From NCBI RefSeq assembly GCF_016650815.1, contig NZ_JAEKEZ010000038.1, forward strand, positions 551,513-615,512: a DNA stretch of 64,000 bases, read 5' to 3'. This stretch comes from Pseudomonas sp. TH31. Its GTDB lineage: Bacteria; Pseudomonadota; Gammaproteobacteria; Pseudomonadales; Pseudomonadaceae. Both the position numbers and the translations under genes were made by a program. The notes below the pieces were generated by a model, which worked only from the letters and a program-made list of their open reading frames with translations, was not told the DNA's origin and ran no database searches. This document shows positions 38,922-51,800 of this stretch, piece by piece; position 1 is the stretch's first letter, and each line of letters opens with the position of its first letter.

Positions 38922-39743
38922 TCATGAACCGATCATCCACTTGGCGAGCCCGTGCCGTCCGCTGACACCGAGCTTGGCGGCGGCGCGTTTGAGATAGGTT
39001 TCGATGGAGCTGTTTTTGACGCAGAGTTTTTCCGCCATCTCCGGTACGGTGCCCCCAGCCAGGAGCCCCAGGCAGACTTCTTTTTCCCGCACTGAAAGAC
39101 TCACGTCACAAGGGCTCAGCCGTTCATTGAATTCGCGCTGTAATTGCGTCTGGTCAACGGAAATCAGCGCGCTGGCACTGCCAGAGGCCTTGATGCTGGA
39201 CTGGCGATTGAGATGTGCATGCCGTTCCGCCAGTGGCAGCAGAGTCTCTGAGAAGTATTTCAAAAAGGACAGTTCTTGAAGGGAGAAGTCACGGTTAATG
39301 TTTGGGCGGTGCAACGAGATCACGCAACGACGATTGGCTTTGCGTGAAATCAGGCTGCATTGATGGGACGTGCCGAGCCAGCTGTTGCCTCTTTCGTCTT
39401 TCATCCTGGCGTTCAGGTGGATCAGCAGCGGGGCTTCTATTTCCAGCACTCTCTGGACCAGCGGATGGTCGTTGAGCCGTTTGGCGCTGGTGGGGCAGAC
39501 GGATTGCATTTGCGCGCTTTCTGGCAGGCCGGCGCACCCCAACAGTTGGATATCGACGACACTGGATTGGGAGTCATCAACGGTCCATTCACTGAAGACG
39601 ATCCGACTGACAGGCAGCGAGTATTCGATCAGTTGATGCATGTTGGTCAGGAATTTCTCGTTTCCGACACTTGAGATCAGCTTTCCCAGCTCTGAGTAGA
39701 GGTGTGTCTTGTCCACCCCTCTAACGCTCGCACGTTGATTCAT
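38922..39743 (-). CDS. LuxR-type transcriptional regulator
   Basis: 273 residues. The C-terminal ~60 residues are a LuxR helix-turn-helix: LSVREKEVCLGLLAGGTVPEMAEKLCVKNSSIETYLKRAAAKLGVSGRHGLAKWM. The N-terminal ~190 residues lack the conserved Trp/Asp residues of AHL-binding domains as far as I can see, as in the LuxR regulators that flank Pseudomonas lipopeptide synthetases. Start at 39743 with AGGATAAGC upstream. It most likely controls the adjacent NRPS genes and the outer-membrane factor. A perfect 9-bp inverted repeat lies about 100 bases before the gene. Confidence 0.88.
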   Translation of the reverse strand: MNQRASVRGVDKTHLYSELGKLISSVGNEKFLTNMHQLIEYSLPVSRIVFSEWTVDDSQSSVVDIQLLGCAGLPESAQMQSVCPTSAKRLNDHPLVQRVLEIEAPLLIHLNARMKDERGNSWLGTSHQCSLISRKANRRCVISLHRPNINRDFSLQELSFLKYFSETLLPLAERHAHLNRQSSIKASGSASALISVDQTQLQREFNERLSPCDVSLSVREKEVCLGLLAGGTVPEMAEKLCVKNSSIETYLKRAAAKLGVSGRHGLAKWMIGS

Positions 39744-39841
39744 TATGCTTATCCTGCATATTAGAAATGGCTTGTAGTTCAGCGGGCTTCGACCGGTGAA
39801 ATCCGTTCGATTCCCCTGACTGCAAAAGCGACTTCTGGACT

Positions 39842-39864
39842 TGATACCTGGGAGTCAGGTATCA
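39842..39864. promoter_or_regulatory. Perfect 9-bp inverted repeat upstream of luxR
   Basis: TGATACCTG, a five-base spacer GGAGT, then CAGGTATCA. The symmetry is perfect over 18 bases. It is about 100 bases before the luxR ATG and has no U tract on either side, so an operator for a dimeric regulator is more likely than a terminator. Whether the adjacent LuxR protein binds it is inference. Confidence 0.5.
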
Positions 39865-40251
39865 CCTGTGAATCCATTCACAAAAAACGATTCAGCCTGT
39901 GGTGAGTATTAAGCGTTTCAGTGTAGGAAAAGTCTGTAGTGGAAAACAGGGACATCCTACGCCACAGAGTTGGCGCTGTTTAGTTGACGATGACCTCGAA
40001 AAAACATGGTTTGTAGGGAGGGGTGGCCTGTTTATGGACATGGGCCGCTCAGGGAGTCGAGCCACATCCACGAAAATTATTGAGTTAAAAGAATCACTTG
40101 ATACCAATATGGGGTGGATTGTGAGTGTGGCCGCTGTTTTCCATATGTCACTTTTTCACAGATGTTTTTTTGCGAAATTCGCGGAATAAAAATTCCATGA
40201 ATGTAGGAAGGTTCTCGCTTTGCGAGCGATTTTCTATTTTTTTGCCGAGAA

Positions 40252-40273
40252 ACACGGCATGGTTTAGCCGTGT
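40252..40273. terminator. Stem-loop downstream of the NRPS operon
   Basis: ACACGGC, an eight-base loop, then GCCGTGT (perfect 7-bp stem). On the plus strand it is followed by a T7 run a few bases later (40282-40288). The NRPS genes run on the minus strand, where a T-poor sequence follows, so it may serve as a transcript-end structure but is not a textbook terminator for them. A second hairpin, CTCGC-TTT-GCGAG, lies at 40214-40226. Confidence 0.4.
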
Positions 40274-40363
40274 CATTGACCTTTTTTTCGTTGAAAAACG
40301 GTTTTTCTGATTAAACAGCCAGGGCGGCACAGCGAGATTGCTCGCCGTACCGTCCAGCCCTGT

Positions 40364-42850
40364 TTATGCCGTTGTGATGCTTTCCAATGCCTGGGATATC
40401 GCGTCCCCCAGCGCGCTGACATGCGGGGCCTTGACCAGCGTGTTATGCGTCCCGGGCAGCGCCGTTACGCTCAACTGATCGTTGAGCAACGCGCCCCAGC
40501 CCAATGTCGGATCACTGCGTTTCTGCTCGCTCGCCGTGAACAGCGACACCTTGAGTGATGTGGGCGGGCTGACGTAGGCGCCGATGGCCAGGCGGGTTGC
40601 ATAGGCCACTGCGAGGTGGCTGCGCAACAACCCGGCATCGATGTCGTGGGGCAGTTCCTCCGGGAGCAGGCGGTGGCTCATGCACAGTGCCAACATCGTC
40701 TCGATGGCGGCGTCCTGCGCCAGCGCGGTCAGTTGCTGGAACACCTCGGGATCGATCTGCTCGGGCAGCCAGGCCATCAGGAATTGCCCTTCACTCAAGG
40801 ACGCTTCGGCGACCGGCTCGGGGCGTGCCGAGGCATCGATGATGCCCAGGAACTCCACCCGCTCACCGCCGGCCTGCAGTTGAAGAGCCATTTCATAGGC
40901 GATCAGGCCACCGGCCGACCAACCGGCAATCCGGTACGGGCCTTGCGGCTGGACCTGACGGATCGCCGTCAAGTAACGCGCGGCCATGGCCGGCACCTCG
41001 GACAGCGGCGATTCGGCGGCTACCAGGCCGCTGGCAGCCAGGCCATAGATGGGCATTTGTGGGTCCAGCGCAGTTGCCAGGTCCCGCGCATATTGCACCT
41101 CGCCGCCCAACGGGTGGACCAGGTACAGCGGACGCTGGGAACCCGTGCGGCGGATCGGCACCAGATTGCTGCGAGCGCCCGGCCGGGCCTGGCCGTCGAG
41201 GGCTCTGGCGAAACCGGCAATGGTCGGTTCGACAAACAGGTCGCGCACGGCAATCGGCTTGCCGAGGACCTTGCGTAGCCGTGAAGTCATCTGCACCGCC
41301 ATCAACGAAATGCCGCCGATGCTGAAGAAATCGTCATGCCGGCTGATGCGTTCGAGCTTGAACAGATCCTGCCAAATCGTTGCTATCGCTATTTCAGTGT
41401 CTCCTTGCGGGGCTTCATAAGGCAGCGCCGGGGCCTGACTGTCTTCGACTACGTGCGGCAATGCCACGGCATTGGCCGAACGAATCAGCGCTGGCGTGTC
41501 GTCCAACAGGTTGCCAATAGATTGCTGTGCGTCGGCCACCAATTGTTCAAGGACCTTGGCAAACAGCCCGGCGATGTTCTGCACGGTGGAGGTGTCGAAC
41601 AGGTCATTGGCATACTGCATGCTGCCGCTGATGCGGTTGGTGTTGTCGATCAGTGACAGCGACAGGTCGAACTGCGTGGTGTTGTGCGCACTTTCTATCG
41701 ATTCCACTTCCAGACCCGGCAGTTGCAACGGGGCCGGTGGCGTGTTGTCCAGGCTCAACATCACCTGGAACAATGGGCTGTGGCTCATGCTGCGGGTCGG
41801 TTGCAAGGCGCTCACTACTTGCTCGAACGGTAAGTCCTGATGGCTGTAGGCGGCCAGCGTCTGGTTTTTGATTCGGGTCAGCAGCTCAGTGACCGTCGTT
41901 TCGCGCTCGGTGGTCACTCGCAAGGCCAGGGTGTTGGCGAAGAAGCCAATCAACGGCTCCAGTTCCGGACGCTGACGGTTGGCCACCGGGGTGCCCACCA
42001 CCACATCGGGCTGACCACTCAGGTGACTCATCAACACCGACCAACCCGCCAGTAGCACCATGAACAACGTGGTGCCCTGAGCTTGGCTGAAGGCACGCAA
42101 GTCGGCGCTGAGGGCGGGCGAAAAGGCGCAGTCGACGATACCGCCGGCGTAACTTTGAACGGCCGGACGCGGACGATCCAGCGGCAAGTTCAACAGGCTC
42201 GGCGCGCCGTCCAGGTGCTGGCGCCAGAAGTCGATTTGCCCCTGCAAGGCCGGGCCTTCCAGGGATTGTCGCTGCCAGGCCGCGTAGTCCACGTATTGCA
42301 GCGCCAGGGCCGGCAACGGGTCCTTGAGCCCTTGGCTGAACGCGGAATAGAGCACGCTCACTTCATGGGCCAGCACACTGTTGGACCAGCCATCGGAAAC
42401 GATGTGATGCAGGGTCATGAACAGCACATGTTCCTCGTCCGCCAACTGCACCAGATGCCCGCGCATCAGCGGTCCCTGGTTCAGGTCGAACAGTTGCGCG
42501 GCGTTGGCCTGGCCGAGTCGGCTCAGGTGCGCCCCGCGTTCATCGGCTGGTACCTCGCGCAGATCTTGCTCCTGCAGTTTGAAGCGGTAATCGGCCGGGG
42601 CGATTTTTGCAGCGGTTCGCCGTCGACCAATTCGAAGCGGGTGCGCAGGGTTTCGTGGCGTGCCACCAGGCGATCAAGTGTCGCGTGCAGCGCAGCGGTG
42701 TTCAGCGCTCCCTTCAGGCGCAACGCCAACGGCAAGTGATAAGCCGCGCCAGCCGCGTGATCCAAGTGATCGAGGAACCACAGCCGTTGCTGGGAAAACG
42801 ACAACGGCAGCCGGCCCGAGCGGTTCGCCAGGGGAATCGACTGCGCCTCG
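40364..42850 (-). other. NRPS module 7: C-T-TE lacking an adenylation domain
   Basis: C domain HHIVSDG at about 42385-42415. After the C domain the sequence goes through a ~50-residue linker straight into a carrier domain (DDFFSIGGISLM) and then a thioesterase (LYLVHPLGG, GWSAGG at about 40905-40930). No A-domain core motif occurs between. The frameshift at 42604 lies inside the C domain and does not explain the missing A domain. Confidence 0.85.
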
Positions 42851-45800
42851 GTCGGTGACGTGGCCTTGACCAGCGAGGCCAGGCCACGCACGGTCGGTGC
42901 ATCAAACAACTCTCGCAAGGTAATCCGCGCCCCGAGTTTGCGGCGCAACCGCGACAGCAATTGCACGGCGAGCAGCGAATGGCCGCCGAGTTCAAGGAAG
43001 CCGTCGTGGCGTCCGACCTGATCCAGGTGCAACAAGCCTTTCCATATCTCGGCGATGGCGACTTCGGTGTCGCCCTGTGGTGCTTCGTAGGTTTTGCTGG
43101 CCAGGGATTCGAGGCCCGGTGCGGGCAGGGCACGGCGATCGAGCTTGCCGTTGGCGGTCAGCGGCAGGGCGTCGAGGTGCACAAAAGCGCTGGGCACCAT
43201 GTACTCCGGCAGACCGCTCAGTAGTGTACTGCGCAGTTGTTCGGCCGGCACGAGGTCGCCGCAGACATAGGCCACCAGACGCTTGCTGTCGGTCTCGCCC
43301 TGGCTGTCTTCACGGGCGATCACCACCGCTTCACGAATCCCGGGCAGGCCAACAGGGCGTTTTCGATTTCCCCCAGCTCGATACGGAAGCCCCGGATCTT
43401 CACCTGGAAGTCATTGCGGCCCAGGTATTCCAGTGTGCCGTCGGCCAACCAACGGCCAAGGTCACCGGTTTTGTACAGGCGGGCCTGCGGGTCATTGGAG
43501 AAAGGGTCGGCAATAAAGCGCTCGGCGGTCAGCACTTCACGATTGAAATAACCGCGTGCCACGCCGGCACCGCCGATATGAATTTCCCCGGCCACGCCCA
43601 GCGGCGCCGGCTCGCCACGTGCATCGAGCACGTGCACCTGAACGTTGGCAATCGGCCGGCCGATGCTCGGGCGTTCGCCGAGGTCGCGGATCAAGTCGAT
43701 GGTCGCGTCCACCGTGCATTCGGTGGGGCCGTACATGTTGTAGAAACGGATGTGTTGGCAGTTGCGCAACTTCTCCCAGGTCGCGGCATTGATCGCTTCG
43801 CCGCCGAGCAACACGCTCACCGGTTGATAGCTGCTGCGTTCCAGCAGACCGGCGCTGAGCAAGGTGTCGAGCTGCGACGGGGTCGAGTCGAACGCGTGGA
43901 CTTGATGCTGCTCAAGGAAGTCCAGCAACTCGCTGCCGCTGGCACGGATCAACGTCGGGATGATCACCAGGCGATGGCCGGAGAACAGCTGCGAAATGCC
44001 CTTGATCGACATGTCGAAGAAGAACCCGGCGTTAAGCGCCACGGTGGCCGGGGTCGGGCAATGTTGGTGGGTGGTGCGGGTCAGTACCTGCCAGAAGTTG
44101 AACACCGAACGGTGCTCGACCATCACGCCTTTGGACTGGCCGGTGGAGCCCGAGGTGTAGATCACATAGGCCAGGTGTTCGGCGCTCAGGCCCGGAATCA
44201 CTGGATTGGCGTCGAAAGCGATGTCGTCCGCCGCTTGCTTGGAAGCCTCGGTGTCGAGCAGCAACACCGGCAACTCGCCGGCCGGCAAAGTCAGTGCCGA
44301 CTGGGTCAACAACGCCCGTGGCTGACTGTCTTCCAGCATGAAGGCAATGCGTTCGGCCGGGTGCGCCGGGTCAATTGGCACATAAGCGGCGCCGGCCTTC
44401 AACACGCCCAACAGCCCGACAATCATCTCCAGACTGCGCTCGGCACAAATCGCCACGCGTTGATCCGGCTGCACACCCAGCGCCAGCAACTGCTGGGCCA
44501 AGTGGTTGGCCCGACGGTTGAGCTGGCGGTAGGTCAGTTGCTGCGATTCACAAACCAGCGCCACGGCCTCGGGATTGGCCTGGACCTGGCTTTCAAACAG
44601 CCCATGAATCGGTTGCGCCGAGCCGAAATCGCTGGCGGTGTGATTGAACTCACTGAGCAGCAGTTGACGTTCAGCCTGGGGCACGACGTCCAAAGTGCTG
44701 GCCAGACATTCCGGCGTTTGCTCAAGCGCCTCAACCAACGTAGCAACAGCCTGAGCGAGGTACGCCGCAATCCGCTGCGGGTCTATCCCGGTAATCGATT
44801 GAGCAGTCAGGGAGAATCCGCTGCCGACATTGGCCACGGCGATTTCAATCGGGTAGTTGGTGCGGGTTTCAGAGGCAATAAAGTGCATGCCCTCGTGATC
44901 GCCCATGTCCTCGACGTTTTCCCCGGACGCGTTCACCAGATCGCCGTGTCGGCAGTTGAGGATCACCGTGAACAGCGGCAACGAAGTGTCCACCGCACTG
45001 CAACGCTGCGCCAGTGCCAACGAAGCCTGTTCGTGGGTCAGCAGTTCACTGAGCTGCTGATAAGCGTCCTGGACGATGTCGCGGACGCTGTTTTGCTGCA
45101 AGCGAATGCGCATCGGCAAGGTATTGATAAACATCCCCAGTGCATGGTCGGCGCCGACCGTGCCTTGGGAGCGGCCCGACAGCACAGTGCCGAAAATTCC
45201 GTCGTCACGGCCACTGGTGGCCGCCACGACCAAACCCCAGGCAGCGTGGAACAGCACCGATGTCGGCACACCCTGAGCCCGCGCCGTACGATAAACCTGC
45301 GCACTGAGTTCATCGCTCAAGTGCTGCACCGAACGTTTGATCCCGGCGCCGTTGCCCCGCACATCCAGCACGCCGTACGGCGCGGTGGTGGCATCGACAT
45401 CGGCCAGCAAGCGGCGGAAGTAGGCTTCATGTTCGGCCTGGGACACGCTCGCGGCCTGGGCGATGAAGTTACGATAAGGCTGAGACGGCGGCAGGCTGTC
45501 GGCCTGTCCGGCCAGCACGGCTTCAATCTCCAGCATGATCAGGCGCAAGGTCACGTTATCGCTGACCAGGTGATGGTCCAGCAAGGCCAGCAGCCATTGT
45601 TCGCCGGGCGCGTCATAGGTGATGTACGCGGCGATCAGCGGAGCCCGTTGCAGATCGAGTCGCAGATGGTGGGTGTCCGTGCGGTCGCGCAGTCCTTGCA
45701 AGGCGTCTTCGCCCGGCAGCGTTTCCAGGGTGATGACCGGCAGTTGCGCCTGGCGGTGGACCACCTGCACCGGTTGCGGCAAGCCGTGCCAGCGCAGGGC

Positions 45801-48800
45801 GGTGCGCAGGATGTCGTGACGGTTGATCACCACTTGCACGGCGGCGAGGAAATTGTCGAGCAACCCGCGCTCATTGAACGTCACCACGGTGCGCATCAGG
45901 TACGCGTCGCCCTCGGATTGCAACAAGTGGTGGAACAGAATGCCTTCCTGCAGCGACGACAGTGGGTAGATGTCCTGCACATTGCTGGCGCCGCCGGGAA
46001 CGTCGGCGACGATCTGCTCGATGTCCGCCTGGCTGAGGGTCACCAGCGGCAACATCGACGGCGTGATGGTGGTGCAATCCGCCGGGATCAGGTTGGCCGG
46101 GACGACGTGGCGGGCGCTGCTTTCACCTACCAGAACGCTGGCCATGGCCTTGAGCGTCGGCGCGGAGAAAACCGTGCGCACATCCAGTTGCAGCCCGGCC
46201 TGACGCAGGCGCTCGATCAGGCTGATGACCAGGAATGAATGTCCGCCCAGTTCGAAAAAGTGATCGTGACGACCGACGCGCTCAACCCCGAGCAACTCCT
46301 GCCAGGCGCTGGCCAGGGTAAGTTCGATAGCCCCCAGCGGCGCTTCGTAGTGTTGGCTGACGGCCGCGGACAGGTCCGGTGCCGGCAAGGCATTGCGGTC
46401 GAGTTTGCCGTTGGTGGTCAGTGGCCAGGCCGCCAGATTGACGAACGCACTCGGCAGCATGTGCTCGGCGAGCACTCCGGCCAATTGGCTACGCAACGCC
46501 GAGGCTTCCGGGACAATCCCGTCGTGGGCGATCAGGTAGGCAATCAGGCGCTTGTCGCCGGGCGTGTCTTCGCGCACCGTCACCAGCGCTTCGCGGACTT
46601 GCGCGCAGGCCAGCAATTGTGCTTCGATTTCCCCCAATTCGATACGGAATCCACGGATCTTGATTTGCGAGTCGTTGCGGCCGACGTACACCACGCCGCC
46701 GTCGGCGCGATAGCGGGCGACGTCGCCAGTGCGATACAGCCGCGCGTTCGCCGTCACGGCGAAGGGGTCGGCAATGAAGCGTTCGGCGTTGAGTTCGTCG
46801 CGGTTCAGGTAATGCCGGGCCACGCCGGCGCCGCCGATATAGATCTCCCCGTGGACGCCGACCGGCACCGGTTGCTGATAGTCATCGAGAATGCGCAGGC
46901 ACAGGTCCGGCAGTGCCGGGCCGATCAGGCTCGGCGCACCCGCGTCGATTTCACCTTGGCTGACCGGGTAATAGGTGGCGTGCACGGTGATTTCAGTGAT
47001 GCCGTACATGTTGACCAACCGAGTGCGCGACAACGGCGTACGCGCTGTCCACGGCCGCAGGCTGCGGAACTCCAGGGCCTCGCCGCCGAAGATCACTTCA
47101 CGCAAACCGTGCTCACGGTCGCTGCGTTCACGGGCTTCGATAAACTGCCGGAATGCGCTCGGCGTCTGGTTCAACACCGTGACCTGCTGTTGGCAGACCA
47201 GCTCGAAAAACTCATCGGGTGAACGGGCCACGTCGCTCGGGACGATCACCAGTTTGCCGCCGTAGCACAGCGCGCCCCAGATTTCCCAGACCGAGAAATC
47301 GAACGCGAATGAGTGGAACAGCGTCCAGACGTCGTTGCGGCCGAAGTCGAACAGGGAAGCGCTGGCGTCGAACAAGCGCGAGACATTGCCGTGCTCCACC
47401 AATACACCCTTGGGCAGCCCGGTGGAACCCGAGGTGTAAATGACGTAGGCCAGATGTTCGGGCTTCAGGCCGAGGGCGCGGGCCGCAAGGTTGTGGTCCA
47501 GGGACGTATCCGCCACATCATCGGTTGCGGCGTATTCGTCGAGAGTCAACAGCGGCACGGCATGGCCGGGCAGGGCGTCGAGGCAGGCCGGTTGCGCGAG
47601 CAAAACCACCGGCGCGCTGTCCGCCAGCAAATAGCCGAGGCGCTCGACGGGATAGGCCGGGTCCAATGGTACGTAGGCGGCGCCGGCCTTGAGCACGGCG
47701 AGCACGGCGCAGACCATTTCCACCCCGCGCCCGGCCAGAATCGCCACCCGATCATCCGGACGCACACCTTGGGCGAGCAGTTGCCGGGCGATGCGGTTGG
47801 CGCGACGATTGAGGGCCTGATAACTCAATTCGAGTTCGCCGAACACCAGCGCGGTGCTTTGCGGATCAGCCGCGGCACGTTCTTCGAAACGTTGATGAAT
47901 CAGCAGCCCTGGAGCGAACACGACCTTGGGCGGCAGCGTCGCCGGTGAGGCCTGACGCTGGGCCGGGCTGAGCAATGGCAAGCCGAGCACTGGTTGCTCG
48001 ACATCCTCGACCATCGCCTCAAGCAAGGTCTGGAAGTGTTGGGCAAAGCGCTCCACCGTCGAATGATCGAACAGGTCGCTGGCGTACTCGATGACCCCGG
48101 CCAGTGTGCCGTTGTCGTTGCCCAGCGTCAGCATCAGGTCGAACTGCGAAGTTTCGTGGGCCTGCGCCACGGGTGTCAGGGTCAGCCCAGGCAAGCTGAA
48201 CTCGACGCCGCCGGGAGTGTTGTCCAGCGACAGGGCTACCTGGCACAGCGGGTTGTGGCTCAGGGAGCGTGGAGGCTGCAAGGCTTCGATGACTTGCTCG
48301 AAAGGAATGTCCTGATGCTCGTGGGCCGCCAGGGTTGTCTGTTTGATCTGCGCCAGCAACTGCGCCACGCTCGGGTTCTGCCCAAGGTCGACCCGCAGGG
48401 CCAGGGTGTTGACGAAGAAACCGATCAGGTTTTCGGTTTCAGTGCGACCCCGATTAGCGGTCGGCACGCCGATCACCACGTCACGCTCGTTACCCAGGCG
48501 TGCCATAAGCACCGACCAGGCACTCAGCAGCGTCATGAACAGGGTGACGTTGTGTTGTTGGCAGAAGTGCTCCAGACGTTCGCGCAATGCCGGGGCGATG
48601 AGCAGCGGAATGTCGCCGCCACGGTAGCTTTGCACCGCCGGGCGTGGGCGGTCGGTCGGCAAGGCCAACAGCGACGGTGCCCCGCCCAAATGCTCACGCC
48701 AGAAATCAGCCTGATGGCTCAACTGCTCGCCGGTGAGGGTGCGGCGCTGCCAGGCCGCATAGTCGGCATATTGAATCGACATCGCTGGCAGCGGATCGGC

Positions 48801-51800
48801 CAGTTGTTGGCTGAAGGCCTGGTAAAGGGCGGCGAATTCCTTGACCAATACGCCGACCGACCAGCCATCAGAGATGATGTGGTGCTGGGTGATCAGCAGA
48901 ATGTGTTCGTCATCCGCCACACGCAGCAAGCGGCCACGAATAAGCGGCCCCTGACGCAAGTCGAACGGCGCCATGGCTTCGCTGTTGCCGATGCGTGACG
49001 CGGTGAGGCTGGCTTGCTCATAAGGCAGTGCGCGCAAATCCTGCTCGGCCAGCGCGAAACCGCAATCCGCCGGGGCAATGATCTGCACCGGCTGTTCGCC
49101 CTGGCGTTCGAAGGTGGTGCGCAGACTTTCGTGGCGCGCCACCAGTTGGTCGAGTGCGGCTTTGAGCGCGACCTGATCGAGGTCGCCGCGCAGCAGCAAG
49201 GACGCCGGCATGTGGTACGCGGTGCCGGCGCTCGGGTCGAGCTGGTCGAGGAACCACAGGCGCTGCTGGGAAAAGGACAGCGCCAGCGGGACGTTGCGAT
49301 CCGCCAGGCCGATGGTTTCGGTGCTGACCTGTTGCAGGCCGCCGACGACTCGGGCCAACTCTTCCACGGTCGGATGGCTGAACAGTTCGCGCAGCATCAT
49401 CTCGCCGCCCAACTGTTGGCGCACCCGGAGACCAGTTGCGCGGCCAGCAGCGAGTGCCCGCCCAGTTCAAAGAAGCTGTCACGACGACCGACCTTCGGCA
49501 GCCCCAGCAGCTCCTGGAAAATCTGCGCCAGCGCATGTTCGGTGGCACCTTCGGGCGCCGCATAACCGCGCTCGGACATGGCGTCCAGATCCGGTGCCGG
49601 CAGCGCGTCCTGATCCAGTTTGCCGTTGGCCGTGAGCGGGTAAGCGTTGAGGCTGACAAACGCACTCGGGATCATGTAGTCGGGCAGGGTCGCGCCCAAT
49701 TGCTTGCGCAACGCCGCGACTTCCAGCACCGCCGCCGGTTGGGCGATCAGGTAGGCGATCAGCCGCTTGCCCTGGCCGGCATCCTCGCGGGCCAGCACCC
49801 GGGCTTCGCGCACACCGTCGCAGGCCAGCAGTTTCGCTTCGATTTCCCCCAGCTCGATACGGAAGCCCCGAATCTTAACTTGGGCATCCATTCGACCCAG
49901 GTGAATAAGCTCGCCGTTTTCCAGCAACTTACCGAGGTCGCCCGAGCGATACAGCCGCTCGCCGGGGCGGAACGGGTCGGCAATAAAACGTTCGGCACTC
50001 AGCTGTTCACGGTTCAGGTAACCCCGACCGACCCCCAGCCCGCCGACGCAGATTTCACCCGCGACCCCGACCGGCAACAGACGCTGATGGGCGTCGAGCA
50101 CGTAGGCCACGGTAGTCGGAATCGGCCGCCCGACATTGGAGATGCCGGCGGCGATATCCGCTGCACCGATGGCTTTGTAGGTCACGTGCACACAGGTTTC
50201 GGTGATGCCGTACATGTTCACCAGCGCCACTGTCGGGTAGGCGCGATGGAAGGCGTCGAGGGTGCCCAGTTCCAGGCTTTCGCCACCGAAAATCACATAG
50301 CGCAAGCGTTCCAGGCCAATATCGGCGCGAGCCAAAGCTACCGCACTCAATTGATGGAACGCCGAAGGCGTCTGGTTCAGCACGGTCACGCGTTCGCTGT
50401 CGAGGAAACCGAGCAGTTGCTCCGGATCGCGGCGCAGGGCATCGGGCACCAGGGTCAGGCGCGCACCATGCAGCAAGGCCCCGAAGATTTCCCAGACCGA
50501 GAAATCGAAGGCATTGGAATGGAACAGCGACCAGACATCGTCAGCGTCGAACTGGAAGTCCGAGCGGTTGTTGTGCAGCAGGCGGACGACGTTGCGGTGT
50601 TCCAGCAATGCACCCTTGGGTTCACCGGTGGAACCCGAGGTGTAGATCACGTAGCAGAGGTGGTCCGGGGCGTTGAGGTTGACCAGGTTGGCGGCGCTGT
50701 CCGGAGTGGCGCTTGTCGGATCGGTATCAAAGACTTCGACACCGAGTGCCTGCAACGACGGGCTGATGTCGCGATGGGCAATGGCCGTGCGGGCGCCGCT
50801 GTCGCGCAGCACGTACGCAATGCGCTCGGCCGGCGAGGAGGGGTCGATCGGCACATAAGCGGCGCCAGACTTGAGCACGGCCAGGGTGGCGACGATCATC
50901 GCCAGCGACCGGTCCAGTGCAACCGCCACCAGTTCCTGAGGCTGCACGCCTGCAGCACGCAAGCGGTGGGCGAGGCGGTTGGCCTGTTCGTTGAGTTGGC
51001 GATACGTCAGCCGCGCGTCACCGAGGTTTACGGCAATGCGATCCGGGGTCTGACGGGCCTGTTCTTCGAAAATCTGATGCAAGGTCAGGCTATCAGGCCA
51101 GGCCGCTTCACTGTCGTTGAAGGCGAGAATCTGCTGCTGACGCTCGGCTGAATCCAGCAGTGACAAGTCGTCGACACGTTGCTGCGGATTCTCGACAAAG
51201 CCTTCCAGCAAACGCACGTAATGGCGCATCAGTTGCTGGATAAACCCAGGGTCGAAGAATTCGGCGTTGTACGCCAGATGCCCGGCCCAGTGTTGTTCAT
51301 CCGCGGTGATCAGCAGGTGCAGGTCGTTCTTGCCGTAACCGAGGTTGGTTTCCAGGGTGTTGACCGCCAGACCGGCGACCACCGCCGCGGTGTCGCTGGC
51401 GTGCTCGAAGTTGAACAGCACGTCGAACAGCGCCGTGCGGCTCATGTCCTTGGCCGGGTTCAAGGCCAGGACCAATTGGTCGAACTGCATGTGCCGATGC
51501 CGCAGCGCCTGGGCCAGGTGGCTGGCGGTCTGTTCGCACAACTGTTGCACGCTGCTGTCGCTATCGCAGGTGGCGCGGATCACTAGCAGGTTGTCGAGTG
51601 GGCCAACGGTGTCCTGCAAGGCCGGGTCGCGAACCGCTGCGGTAGTGCCGATCACCAATTCGTCGTGCCCGGCGTAGCGGCGCAACAGCGCGGCGAATGC
51701 GCTCAAGGCCAGGCTGTCGCTGCTCACGCCGAGTTGCCCGGCGAGGGTTTGCAGGCGCCGTACCAGCGCCGGTTCGATGGCGAAGCTATGGGTGGCTTCG

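Larger units (their letters stand above)
39744..40363. other. AT-rich region between luxR and the NRPS end
   Basis: No gene supported. GC falls well below that of both neighbours. It holds a 9-bp-arm inverted repeat (39842-39864) and two stem-loops at 40214-40226 and 40252-40273. A tRNA-like string near 39775-39830 was considered and rejected. Confidence 0.6.

Noticed and set aside
39770..39835. tRNA-like string (TAGTTCAGCGGG...GTTCGATTCCC)
   Set aside because: The T-loop-like sequence is present but the flanking T-stem (ATCCG against CCCCT) does not pair, there is no anticodon arm of correct length and the acceptor ends are not complementary. It may be a decayed tRNA fragment at best.
43077..46238. 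1053-codon open frame on the plus strand
   Set aside because: It lies antisense to NRPS gene B, whose frame carries all condensation, adenylation and carrier motifs. Its translation is His/Arg/Gln-rich with no domain, typical of antisense frames in GC-rich DNA.
49436..51151. 571-codon plus-strand frame
   Set aside because: Shadow of the module 4 adenylation domain; no protein-like motifs.
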